Assembly (NCBI GenBank): GCA_036005325.1
Contig: DASYQR010000155.1
Location: 1 to 7,092, forward strand
DNA: 7,092 bases
DNA from: SCTG01 sp036005325
Lineage (GTDB): Bacteria > Nitrospirota > Nitrospiria > Nitrospirales > NS-4
Direction: 5' to 3'
Positions 1-6,164 of the stretch are shown here, piece by piece. Both the position numbers and the translations under genes were made by a program. The notes under the pieces were generated by a model, which was not told the origin of the DNA, ran no database searches, and saw only the letters and a list, made by a program, of their open reading frames with translations. The first letter of the stretch is position 1. The number at the start of each line of letters is the position of its first letter.

Positions 1-1
1 C

Positions 2-1924
2 GGCGAATCAGTCTCGAGCGTGACGGTTCTCACAGCCGAGGATATTCGCCGATCGGCGGGCCAAACGGTCGACGATATTCTGAGACAGGTTCCCGGCTTC
101 AGCCTCTTCCGCCGCGCGTCGAGCCTCGTGGCGCATCCGACCTCCCAGGGCGTGTCCCTTCGCGGCATCGGCCCGAGCGGAACGAGCCGGGCCCTGGTCT
201 TGCTCGATGGCGTGCCGATCAACGATCCGTTCGGGGGCTGGGTCCCCTGGAGTAAGATCCCGCTGCAAGCCATCGAACAGATTGAGGTCGTGCGAGGGGG
301 CGGCTCGAGCGTCTGGGGTAATTACGCGCTCGGTGGCGTCATCAATATCATCACGAAGCGCCCGACGGAGCGCCGGGCTCTCCTCGAAGGGAGTTACGGA
401 AACCGCAGCACGACCAACCTGGACCTTCTCGTGACGGAAACCCTGGACCCAGTGCGTGTGAGCCTCGAAGGCAATGTGTTTAACACGGAAGGCTACCGGA
501 TCGTCGATCCGCCCAGTCGCGGCAGAATCGACATCCCGGCGGACTCCCAGCATGCGGTCTTCAATGGACGCGTGGAATTCGTCAAGTCGCCCGACCTGTC
601 GCTGTTCGTAAGCGGCAATTTTTTCGATGAAAACCGCGGAAACGGAACGCCTCTCCAGTTCAACTCGACAGAAACCGGTTCTTTTGCAACCGGCGTCCGC
701 CTCCGTACCAACGAGGGCAGCGAGTGGACGATCCAGGCCTTCGGGCAGGTGCAGGATTTTAGAAGCACCTTCTCCACGCAGGCCGCCGATCGGAATTCGG
801 AAACACTGGCGCTCGATCAGACGGTGCCGGCGACCTCGTATGGCGGCTCCCTGCAGTGGAATCGCCGCTTTGCGTCGCATCTCGTCAGTTCAGGCGCCGA
901 TGTCCGCTGGATTCGAGGCGAGACCGACGAAGGCGTCTTCGGGCCCGGCGGGTTCCTGCGCAACCGAGTGGCCGGCGGAGAGCAAGCGATCGGCGGCCTG
1001 TTCCTCCAGGACGTCTTCACGCCCGATTCGCGCTGGGAACTCGTCGGCGGGGTTCGTGGGGACTACTGGATCGCCTACGAAGGGTTTCGCCGGGACACGC
1101 CGCCCCCGGTGGGCGTCCCGGCGGCGCAATCATTCTCTGATCGTGACTGGCTCATCGCCAGTCCGCGCCTCGCCGCCCTTTTTCATGCCACGCCGTCCAT
1201 GGACCTTCGCGCCTCTGTCTATCGTGGATTCCGCGTGCCGACGATCAATGAACTCTACCGGGTGTTTCGCGTGCGAAACGATGTGACCGTGGCCAATGCG
1301 CAACTGCGTCCCGAACGGCTGACGGGAGGAGAGATCGGTGTCCAGCAGCGATGGGCGATTTTCAATCTCCGTCTTACTGCGTTCTGGAATGAGATCACGG
1401 ATCTTGTGACGAACGTCACGCTGAGCACGCCGCTGCCGGATTGCCCGGCTGGCACGACCTGTCGCCAGCGGCAGAACCTCGATCTGGCCCGAGTCCGCGG
1501 GATCGAAGCGGAGGGGGAGTTTCGCCCGGCGGCGTCATGGCGGGTTCTCGCAACGTACGTTTTTATTGATGCGCGCGTCGCCGCCGCGTCACAGCAGCGA
1601 AGCCTTGAAGGCCTTCGCCTGCCGCAGGTGCCGGCGCACGTCGGCACACTTGTCCTTCGCTATGAGAACCCCACCTGGGGCAATGCTGCCGTCGTCGCTC
1701 GCTACGTCGGCATGCAGTTCGAGGATGATGCGAATATGCTGCCGCTCGGCGGCTACTTCGTCGCAGATCTACTTCTCTCGCGGGCCGTGGCCACGTTCGG
1801 CGAAGTGTTCCTTGGCATCGAAAATCTCTTTAGCCGGACCTACGCCGTGGGCCGCAGCACCGATGGTATCACCACCATCGGTGCCCCCTTTCTGATCCAC
1901 GGCGGAGTCCGCTTGAACTTCTGA
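2..1924 (+). CDS. TonB-dependent outer-membrane receptor (5' partial)
   Basis: Outer-membrane active transporter that would import a metal chelate, cobalamin-like or other scarce ligand using TonB/ExbBD energy. The reading frame is open from base 2 with no stop, and the first visible residues (VTVLTAEDIRR) are already plug domain. The GTG at 20 is therefore unlikely to be the start; signal peptide and TonB box lie upstream. Plug domain, roughly residues 1-115 counted from that GTG: DDILRQVPG, SLRGIGPSGTSRALVLLDGVPIND, then the IEVVRGG..SVWG..ALGGVINIITK segment typical of the family. The rest is a 22-strand type beta-barrel with alternating aromatic strands. It ends in GVRLNF with a terminal Phe, the usual outer-membrane insertion signal. 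Two cysteines, C475 and C481 in the same count, are six residues apart in what looks like an outer loop. No neighbour in view tells the substrate. Family call is secure; ligand is not. Confidence 0.95.
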   Translation, partial: GESVSSVTVLTAEDIRRSAGQTVDDILRQVPGFSLFRRASSLVAHPTSQGVSLRGIGPSGTSRALVLLDGVPINDPFGGWVPWSKIPLQAIEQIEVVRGGGSSVWGNYALGGVINIITKRPTERRALLEGSYGNRSTTNLDLLVTETLDPVRVSLEGNVFNTEGYRIVDPPSRGRIDIPADSQHAVFNGRVEFVKSPDLSLFVSGNFFDENRGNGTPLQFNSTETGSFATGVRLRTNEGSEWTIQAFGQVQDFRSTFSTQAADRNSETLALDQTVPATSYGGSLQWNRRFASHLVSSGADVRWIRGETDEGVFGPGGFLRNRVAGGEQAIGGLFLQDVFTPDSRWELVGGVRGDYWIAYEGFRRDTPPPVGVPAAQSFSDRDWLIASPRLAALFHATPSMDLRASVYRGFRVPTINELYRVFRVRNDVTVANAQLRPERLTGGEIGVQQRWAIFNLRLTAFWNEITDLVTNVTLSTPLPDCPAGTTCRQRQNLDLARVRGIEAEGEFRPAASWRVLATYVFIDARVAAASQQRSLEGLRLPQVPAHVGTLVLRYENPTWGNAAVVARYVGMQFEDDANMLPLGGYFVADLLLSRAVATFGEVFLGIENLFSRTYAVGRSTDGITTIGAPFLIHGGVRLNF

Positions 1925-1950
1925 AGCCGAAGAGGCGCGGCTCGATGTAT

Positions 1951-2211
1951 TTACTTTGTCGGACTCTCTGCGACGGCCGTAGTCTCAAAGACGCATTGGA
2001 TGTTTGTCTTCTCGGTCTTCGCCTTGAGTCGTTCGCATTCAGCAACGGCCTGTTCTTTCGAGATCGTGCCCATCTTGAGCTGCTCTTCGAGTTCTTGATA
2101 GACCTGATCGGTCAATTTTTCGTTGTACTGGTTCCACAGCCCGATCCAGAGGCACCCGTTTAGTCCAATCAAGAGAATGACGATAAGGAGGCTCTGTTTG
2201 AAGTAGGTCAT
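1951..2211 (-). CDS. Small membrane-anchored or lipoprotein-like protein, 86 aa
   Basis: Function not recognised. Residues 1-19 form a hydrophobic segment after a single Lys (MTYFKQSLLIVILLIGLNG), followed by Cys20. LNGC at 17-20 is a tolerable lipobox, so it is either a lipoprotein or a protein held by an N-terminal anchor. The rest is short, charged and predicted helical: residues 30-70 are rich in Glu, Lys and Gln (QVYQELEEQLKMG, EQAVAECERLKAK), with Cys59 and Cys73 and a loose tail. The start is supported by GGAGG on the minus strand (2220-2224), eight bases before the ATG. It is the last gene of the minus-strand unit, 28 bases after the 83-residue protein, and its stop faces the receptor stop 26 bases away. 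With two short envelope proteins side by side, a shared role in the periplasm is possible but unproven. Confidence 0.75.
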   Translation of the reverse strand: MTYFKQSLLIVILLIGLNGCLWIGLWNQYNEKLTDQVYQELEEQLKMGTISKEQAVAECERLKAKTEKTNIQCVFETTAVAESPTK

Positions 2212-2239
2212 ATGGGAATCCTCCAGTTCTTCCTATGTC

Positions 2240-2491
2240 TCAGTCATCGCGTTTGTAGCCTCTCGATTCCATGCAGGAATTCAGGTCGGCCTGGAAGTGG
2301 GGAGAATCCTGGTTGGCAATGGAGCCATAGCGATCGCGCGTCAACTTCTCGCATTCCTTGTAATCGCGCTCCGTTTGCTCCTGCGTCTTTCCCTCCTGCT
2401 TCCAGCGCGGCGCGGAACTGCACGTCGCACATAGGCACAGGGCCAGAGCAAGACAGAACAACCGCCGGATCATCATTGTGTTCATCGTCAC
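2240..2491 (-). CDS. Small exported Cys-pair protein, 83 aa
   Basis: Unknown function. The N-terminus (MIRRLFCLALALCLCATCSSA) is a typical Sec signal: two Arg, a hydrophobic core, then SSA at 25-27 as a plausible signal peptidase I site. Cysteines 13, 19, 21 and 24 make lipid modification conceivable, but none sits in a good lipobox. The mature part is hydrophilic, about 55 residues, with Cys47 (YKECEKL) and Cys73 (LNSCMESRGYKRDD). A Cys near the middle plus a terminal CM.S.GY motif recurs in small periplasmic or lipoprotein-like proteins of many Gram-negative bacteria, and the pair probably forms a disulfide. The GTG at 2489-2491 overlaps the dehydrogenase stop as GTGA, so translational coupling is likely. 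ATGs at 2485, 2476 and 2473 are alternative starts. No strong ribosome binding site precedes any of them, which fits coupling. Confidence 0.72.
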   Translation of the reverse strand: MTMNTMMIRRLFCLALALCLCATCSSAPRWKQEGKTQEQTERDYKECEKLTRDRYGSIANQDSPHFQADLNSCMESRGYKRDD

Positions 2492-3531
2492 AGGGTCTTC
2501 ATGTCGATGACGAAGCGGTAGCGCACATCGCCGTTGACCGTCCGGTCATAGGCGGTGTCCACCTGCTGCATGGGGATCACCTCAACATCCGATGTGACGT
2601 TCTTTTTCGCGCAGAAATCGAGCATCTCCTGTGTCTCGCGGATGCCGCCAATGAGCGAGCCGACAAGTTTCCTTCTCTTGTGGATGAGCGAGAAAGCCTG
2701 GACCTCGAGTGGTTGAGGCGACGCGCCCACCAGCGCCAGCGCTCCGTCCCTGCGCAACAGATTCAGATAGGCGTTGAGGTCGTGGCGCGCGGAAACCGTG
2801 TCGATGATGAAGTCCAAGCGACCGGCGAGTGCCTCGAGACTCGTCGGGTCTTTCGCAACGACAAAGTTGTGCGCGCCGAGGCGGCGCGTATCCTGTTCTT
2901 TCGCCTTGGACGTGCTGAACACAGTCACCTCGGCGCCCATGGCGGCGGCCAGCTTGATCGCCATGTGGCCCAACCCGCCCAGCCCGACCACTCCGACCCG
3001 CTGGCCACGACCGACGTGGAAGTACCGGAGCGGCGAGTAGGTGGTGATCCCGGCGCAGAGTAGAGGGGCGGTGTTTGCCAGCGGAAGCTTCGGGGAGATC
3101 TTCAACACGTAACGTTCATCCACGACGATGTGCGAGGAGTAGCCCCCGTACGTCGGAGTCTTCTTGTCTTTCTCGGTGCTGTTGTATGTCCAGACGATAT
3201 GCCCTTCACAGAACTGCTCCAGGCCTGCCTTGCAGTTCTTGCAGACCCGGCAGGAATCCACGAAACAGCCGACGCCGGCCAGCGCGCCGGCCTTGAAGCG
3301 CTTCACCCGGGATCCGACGCGCGCCACGCGTCCGACGATTTCATGACCGGGAACCATGGGGAACATCGCACCACCCCATTCATCCCGCACCTGATGGATG
3401 TCGGAGTGGCAGATGCCGCAGTAGAGGATGTCGATGAGCACGTCGTGGGGACCCGGCTCGCGCCGCTCGAAGGTGAACGGTTCGAGCTTGGAGGAAGGAC
3501 CTTGGGCGGCGTATCCGCGCGTCGGCAGCAT
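2488..3531 (-). CDS. Zinc-dependent NAD(P) alcohol dehydrogenase, YahK/cinnamyl-alcohol-dehydrogenase type
   Basis: Cytosolic medium-chain dehydrogenase/reductase, 347 aa, the usual full length, that interconverts aldehydes and alcohols. Catalytic zinc ligands visible: Cys41 in CGICHSD, His63-Glu64 in PGHEIVGRV, and Cys159 in LLCAGITTYSPL. Structural zinc ligands: Cys94, Cys97, Cys100 and Cys108. The Rossmann motif GLGGLGH is at 183-189. The loop after the second strand reads STSKAKEQD (206-214) with no acidic residue at the strand end, which in this family goes with NADPH preference. GGIRETQEMLDFCA and the end RYRFVIDMKTL match the E. coli YahK pattern as I remember it. GGAGGT on the minus strand (3538-3543) lies six bases before the ATG. 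It is first in a three-gene minus unit, and the next gene starts inside its stop codon. Such enzymes often act as broad aldehyde reductases; the true substrate cannot be read from the sequence. Confidence 0.95.
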   Translation of the reverse strand: MLPTRGYAAQGPSSKLEPFTFERREPGPHDVLIDILYCGICHSDIHQVRDEWGGAMFPMVPGHEIVGRVARVGSRVKRFKAGALAGVGCFVDSCRVCKNCKAGLEQFCEGHIVWTYNSTEKDKKTPTYGGYSSHIVVDERYVLKISPKLPLANTAPLLCAGITTYSPLRYFHVGRGQRVGVVGLGGLGHMAIKLAAAMGAEVTVFSTSKAKEQDTRRLGAHNFVVAKDPTSLEALAGRLDFIIDTVSARHDLNAYLNLLRRDGALALVGASPQPLEVQAFSLIHKRRKLVGSLIGGIRETQEMLDFCAKKNVTSDVEVIPMQQVDTAYDRTVNGDVRYRFVIDMKTL

Positions 3532-3563
3532 GGGGTGACCTCCGCAGGAGGCTTCTTCCGACT

Positions 3564-3593
3564 AGTTTGTCTCCGGGACTGAAGGAGTGTCAA
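3564..3593 (-). promoter_or_regulatory. Possible sigma-70 promoter of the dehydrogenase unit
   Basis: On the minus strand a perfect TTGACA (3588-3593) is followed after 18 bases by CAAACT (3564-3569), a poor -10 with 3 of 6 consensus bases. It lies just before the dehydrogenase ribosome binding site, giving a leader of about 25 bases. The -35 is convincing and the -10 is not, so this is a weak call. Confidence 0.3.
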
Positions 3594-3616
3594 TGAAAAT
3601 TAGGAGCGGGGCAGGT

Positions 3617-3700
3617 GGGGCTAAGGTCTAGGAGAAGATAAATAAAGGGTATGAAACTCTCCTAGGCGTCCTTTGCTGGCGGCGTCGACACCTTAACCCC
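3617..3700. repeat. Nested inverted repeats, possible structured element
   Basis: Outer arms GGGGCTAAGG (3617-3626) and CCTTAACCCC (3691-3700) pair at 9 of 10 positions, with one C/A mismatch. Inside them, CTAGGAGA (3628-3635) and TCTCCTAG (3658-3665) are a perfect 8-bp inverted repeat with a 22-base A-rich loop. The arms are nested in the right order to fold as one structure in RNA of either strand, with about 25 bases (3666-3690) as a second branch or bulge. It could equally be a pair of operator sites in DNA. Confidence 0.45.
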
Positions 3701-3852
3701 GAGGCTACTTCACTCCTATTACAGGCCATTTCCTATCGCCCGAAAGTGTATTTGAGGGCCTCTGCCTCACTCGTTCTGGCGTGAGTTCGGCCGGTTCGTC
3801 TAGCGTTGCTCGCGTACTCCTACTGGTGTAAGGTATCGGGCCATGCCTGATT

Positions 3853-3857
3853 GGAGG
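3853..3857 (+). promoter_or_regulatory. Ribosome binding site that decides the YihY-family start
   Basis: GGAGG at 3853-3857 sits eight bases before GTG 3866. It falls immediately after the alternative upstream TTG at 3851, which has no ribosome binding site of its own. This favours the GTG. Confidence 0.7.
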
Positions 3858-3865
3858 CGGAACAC

Positions 3866-5233
3866 GTGACCCTGCTTGTCGGGATTGAGAGATTCTTCCG
3901 ACGCGACCTGTGGGAGGCCGACCTGGCCACCCTTCCTGCCCCGTCACGGCTCGGCTTCAAGCTGCTTCGCCTGGCGGTAGTCGCGATCCTTGAGTTTCGT
4001 GAAAGCGCCCTGAGTGCGCGGGCGACCGCTCTGGTCTACACGACCCTCCTCTCCCTCGTCCCACTCCTGGCAGTCATGTTTTCCGTCCTGAAGGCCTTCG
4101 GTGTGCATCAACAGATCGAACCCTTTCTGGCCGAGATTGTGGAGCCCCTCGGCCCGCAGGGAGCCGAGATCACCAAACGGGTGATCGGCTTTGTGAACAA
4201 TATGAAGGTGGGAGTGCTGGGGGCTGTCGGGTTGGCGGGTCTATTCTATACGGCATTTTCGCTTATTGACAAGATTGAGGAAGCTCTGAACGCCATCTGG
4301 GGCGTGCGACATCCCAGGCCTCTGTTGAGGAAGTTCACGGATTATCTGAGCGTCCTGCTCGTCGGGCCGGTCATGGTCTTCACGGCGTTCGCGTTGATCG
4401 CTTCGGTGCAAAGTAATTGGTTGGTCCAGCTGGTCCTGAAGGTTGAACCGCTCGGTCACATGATGCTGATGGTCGCCAAGCTGATGCCATTCGTCATTCT
4501 CTGCGGTGTCTTCACCTTTCTCTACAAGTTCGTGCCCCATACCCGGGTCCGGCTGACGTCGGCGCTGGCCGGCGGGATGACGGCCGGCATCCTATGGGAT
4601 CTGGCAGGAATGGCGTTCGCCGCGTTCGTGGTCGGCTCGGCACGTTATGGGGCTGTGTATGCCAGCTTCGCGATCCTGATCCTGTTTCTCATTTGGCTGT
4701 ATGTGACCTGGCTCATCGTGCTGGCCGGGGCCCAGGTGGCCTACTTCCATCAGCATCCGTCCGCCTATCTGACCCGGGTCCGCTGGAGGCGGGGTACGCA
4801 TGTTTTCCGAGAATGGCTGGCGCTCACGGCGCTGTATCACATTACCAAGCGCCACCTTGATGGCCAGAGGCCGTATCGGCCAGATGATCTCTCTGCGCTG
4901 CTGCAGGTGCCTCTTTCAAGCCTGGAGGGACTTCTCGACGAGCTTGTCCTACAGGGGTTTCTGTGTCGGACCGCCCAGCCCGAGGGAGTTACCCTGGCCC
5001 GGTCGCCGGAGAGCATCTCCCTGGTCGAGATTCTCGACGTCATCAGCAATCAGGACCGGATCGCGCCATGGTCCAGCGAGACGGATCGCGTGGGAAACGT
5101 GCTGAGGCGTCGAGACCGGGCCGTGCATGTTGCGTTGGGCGGGCTTACTTTACGCTCTTTGGCCGCCGAGAACGGTGCGCCCGCGCCCGACGCGGACGTG
5201 CGGATTCCACAGTTCGAAGAACGCACCTCCTAA
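3866..5233 (+). CDS. YihY/BrkB (UPF0761) family inner-membrane protein with C-terminal winged-helix-like domain
   Basis: Integral inner-membrane protein of 455 aa. The family was once called ribonuclease BN, a name since dropped; its molecular role is unsettled, with proposals of envelope integrity or export. Six hydrophobic segments are visible at about residues 52-76, 116-134, 160-180, 203-221, 234-257 and 264-290. Family signatures: ESALSARATALVYTTLLSLVPLLAV (residues 46-70, shown here in part as SARATALVYTTLLSLVP), GLFYTAFSLIDKIEEALNAIW, and FTFLYKFVPHTRV, then WDLAGMAFAAFV and RYGAVYASFAILILFLIWLY. The extension from about 315 to 395 (LTALYHITKRHL, LSALLQVPLSSLEGLLDELVLQGFL, ISLVEILDVI) resembles a winged helix of the Rrf2 type, as in longer family members. 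The last 50 residues look disordered. The start is GTG 3866, because GGAGG is eight bases upstream; an in-frame TTG at 3851 would add five residues and lacks a site. It stands alone, 12 bases from the convergent rlpA stop. Confidence 0.92.
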   Translation: MTLLVGIERFFRRDLWEADLATLPAPSRLGFKLLRLAVVAILEFRESALSARATALVYTTLLSLVPLLAVMFSVLKAFGVHQQIEPFLAEIVEPLGPQGAEITKRVIGFVNNMKVGVLGAVGLAGLFYTAFSLIDKIEEALNAIWGVRHPRPLLRKFTDYLSVLLVGPVMVFTAFALIASVQSNWLVQLVLKVEPLGHMMLMVAKLMPFVILCGVFTFLYKFVPHTRVRLTSALAGGMTAGILWDLAGMAFAAFVVGSARYGAVYASFAILILFLIWLYVTWLIVLAGAQVAYFHQHPSAYLTRVRWRRGTHVFREWLALTALYHITKRHLDGQRPYRPDDLSALLQVPLSSLEGLLDELVLQGFLCRTAQPEGVTLARSPESISLVEILDVISNQDRIAPWSSETDRVGNVLRRRDRAVHVALGGLTLRSLAAENGAPAPDADVRIPQFEERTS

Positions 5234-5245
5234 CTTCAATTCCTG

Positions 5246-5956
5246 TCAGTCATCCCGGATCACTAAGGGTTCCGTATCGAACTGGGACGCCAGTCGCTCG
5301 GCCAGCTCTTCAGCCTGTTGCTCTGAAGTGAATTGCCCGACTTGCACCCGATAGTACCGCCCCGACGACAGCTCGACCGCCACGATTCGCACGTCAGAAT
5401 ACTTTCCTTTGAGTTTCCGCGCTAACGCCTGGGCATTGGCCTGCTCGACAAACGAAGCGACCTGGACCCTGAGATACCCCAACGCGCCGGCGTCCCCGCG
5501 GTATCCAATGACCTGAAGTTCGACCTGATCGGTCCCTGGCCCGGCCATCGCCAGGGCTTGTGCCGCCGCCAACGATAGATCAATGATGCGACCTTTGACG
5601 AAGGGACCGCGATCGTTAATGCGCACCGTCACCCGATGATCATTGGTGAGTGATCGCACCTGCGCCACGGAGCCAAACGGAAGAGTCCGGTGGGCCGCCG
5701 TTAACTGATGGCTGTTGTACACTTCGCCATTGGCGGTCTTGCGACCGTGAAATCCCGGACCGTACCAGGAGGCATAGCCTCGCTGGACGTACCCGACGGG
5801 ATAGCCGGCAGGATGCGAGCCATTTTTCTGCGGACGACCTGCACAGCTGTTCATCCCCCACGCAATCAGCAGCAGAAGCAGGAGCAGGAGGAAAGCGGGA
5901 AGTGTGCGGAATCCAAAAGCGGGATTCATTCTTATGCCGAAAAGAGGAGTTTGCAT
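5246..5956 (-). CDS. rlpA: RlpA: septal ring lytic transglycosylase (DPBB plus SPOR)
   Basis: Periplasmic or outer-membrane lipoprotein that cleaves peptidoglycan strands lacking stem peptides at the division site. 236 aa. Residues 21-33 are a leucine-rich hydrophobic core. Cys38 after MNS is the likely lipidation site, though Met at -3 is unusual. The double-psi beta-barrel spans about 58-150 (GYASWYGPGFHGRKTANGEVYN, AAHRTLPFG, VTVRINDRGPF, GRIIDLS). Glu78, His89 and Asp115 match in identity and spacing the catalytic E, H and D of Pseudomonas RlpA as I recall them, so it is probably active. A SPOR domain spans about 160-236 with two repeats (LRVQVASF..ANAQALARKL and YRVQVGQF..QQAEELAERL), which binds denuded glycan at the septum. 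The start at 5956 has only a weak GGGA site; ATG 5929 would remove nine residues and has none. Convergent with the YihY gene; divergent from the operon at 6165. Confidence 0.95.
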   Translation of the reverse strand: MQTPLFGIRMNPAFGFRTLPAFLLLLLLLLIAWGMNSCAGRPQKNGSHPAGYPVGYVQRGYASWYGPGFHGRKTANGEVYNSHQLTAAHRTLPFGSVAQVRSLTNDHRVTVRINDRGPFVKGRIIDLSLAAAQALAMAGPGTDQVELQVIGYRGDAGALGYLRVQVASFVEQANAQALARKLKGKYSDVRIVAVELSSGRYYRVQVGQFTSEQQAEELAERLASQFDTEPLVIRDD

Positions 5957-5976
5957 ACAGTCCCAAGCCGTTGAAA

Positions 5977-6005
5977 ATAAAAAAGATCTGACCTATCAGG
6001 GTAAA
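5977..6005 (-). promoter_or_regulatory. Candidate sigma-70 promoter of rlpA
   Basis: On the minus strand TTTACC (6000-6005, 4 of 6 to TTGACA) and TTTTAT (5977-5982, 4 of 6 to TATAAT) are separated by exactly 17 bases. Transcription would start near 5970, giving a leader of about 14 bases. The -35 lies inside the palindrome 5996-6013, so a protein bound there would compete with polymerase. Confidence 0.4.
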
Positions 6006-6013
6006 AACCCTGA
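5996..6013. repeat. Perfect palindrome, candidate operator or upstream activator site
   Basis: TCAGGGTAAAAACCCTGA: two perfect 7-bp arms (TCAGGGT and ACCCTGA) around a four-base AAAA spacer. Pairing stops on both sides at A/A and T/T. It is in the divergent region between rlpA and the operon at 6165, about 117-134 bases upstream of the predicted sigma-54 start and over the predicted rlpA -35. Not followed by a T-tract in a position to end either gene, so a terminator is unlikely. Confidence 0.6.
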
Positions 6014-6081
6014 ATTAGATTCCCTTCAGTTTACCATGCTCTTCCCCGCCCTTTGCAACTGTCAGGCGCCATAACTTATTC

Positions 6082-6095
6082 AAAGTCTGGACTTT
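6082..6095. repeat. Short dyad upstream of the -24/-12 promoter
   Basis: AAAGTCTGGACTTT: perfect 6-bp arms AAAGTC and GACTTT with a two-base TG centre, ending nine bases before the TGG of the candidate sigma-54 promoter. An overlapping weaker pair GTCTG (6085-6089) and CAGAC (6098-6102) also exists. Position would suit a repressor or a DNA-bending protein; no specific protein is implied. Confidence 0.4.
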
Positions 6096-6103
6096 TTCAG
6101 ACG

Positions 6104-6119
6104 TGGTATTTACTTTGCT
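6104..6119 (+). promoter_or_regulatory. Candidate sigma-54 (-24/-12) promoter
   Basis: TGGTATTTACTTTGCT matches the pattern TGGCACG-N4-TTGCW at TGG, A and the whole TTGCT block. GG (6105-6106) and GC (6117-6118) have the required 10 bases between them. The three deviations are in the less strict CACG part. Predicted start near 6130, leaving about 35 bases of leader that contains the ribosome binding site. No good sigma-70 pair was found here. It implies that an NtrC-class activator is needed for expression. Confidence 0.55.
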
Positions 6120-6164
6120 CCCTCCAGGGAAAGAAAGGAATGGTGGAGCAAGGAGGGCTAGACC

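Larger units (their letters stand above)
3532..3865. other. Divergent intergenic region, 334 bases
   Basis: Gap between the minus-strand dehydrogenase and the plus-strand YihY gene. I see no convincing coding region. It holds the dehydrogenase ribosome binding site and possible promoter (3564-3593), a nested pair of inverted repeats (3617-3700), and a further 5-bp hairpin CTCAC/GTGAG (3766-3770 with 3781-3785). On the plus strand TTGCTC (3806-3811) and TAAGGT (3829-3834) are 17 bases apart. They match 3 of 6 consensus bases each and are only a faint promoter candidate for the YihY gene. No tRNA or known riboswitch was recognised. Confidence 0.6.

Noticed and set aside
8..880. 290-codon open frame on the minus strand
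   Set aside because: It is antisense to the strongly supported TonB-dependent receptor, Arg-rich with no recognisable motif, and a typical product of high GC content.
1925..1942. Hairpin AGCCG/CGGCT after the receptor stop as a terminator
   Set aside because: Only five base pairs, an eight-base loop and no T-tract; too weak to call.
2212..3063. 283-codon plus-strand frame
   Set aside because: It lies opposite the dehydrogenase and the 83-residue gene, whose motifs and overlap are clear; the composition is that of a shadow frame.
3130..3582. 150-codon plus-strand frame
   Set aside because: Antisense to the zinc-binding region of the dehydrogenase; no ribosome binding site or domain.
3791..3810. 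GGTTCG-containing stretch as a tRNA T-arm
   Set aside because: No matching acceptor, anticodon or D arm can be built around it.
1948..6116. Repeated 11-mer TATTTACTTTG near 1948 and 6106
   Set aside because: A few chance 11-base matches are expected in 7 kb; the contexts are unrelated.
6120..6157. CCCTCC (6120-6125) pairing with the ribosome binding site GGAGGG (6152-6157), a possible translation switch
   Set aside because: With the predicted start near 6130 the first arm would not be in the transcript.
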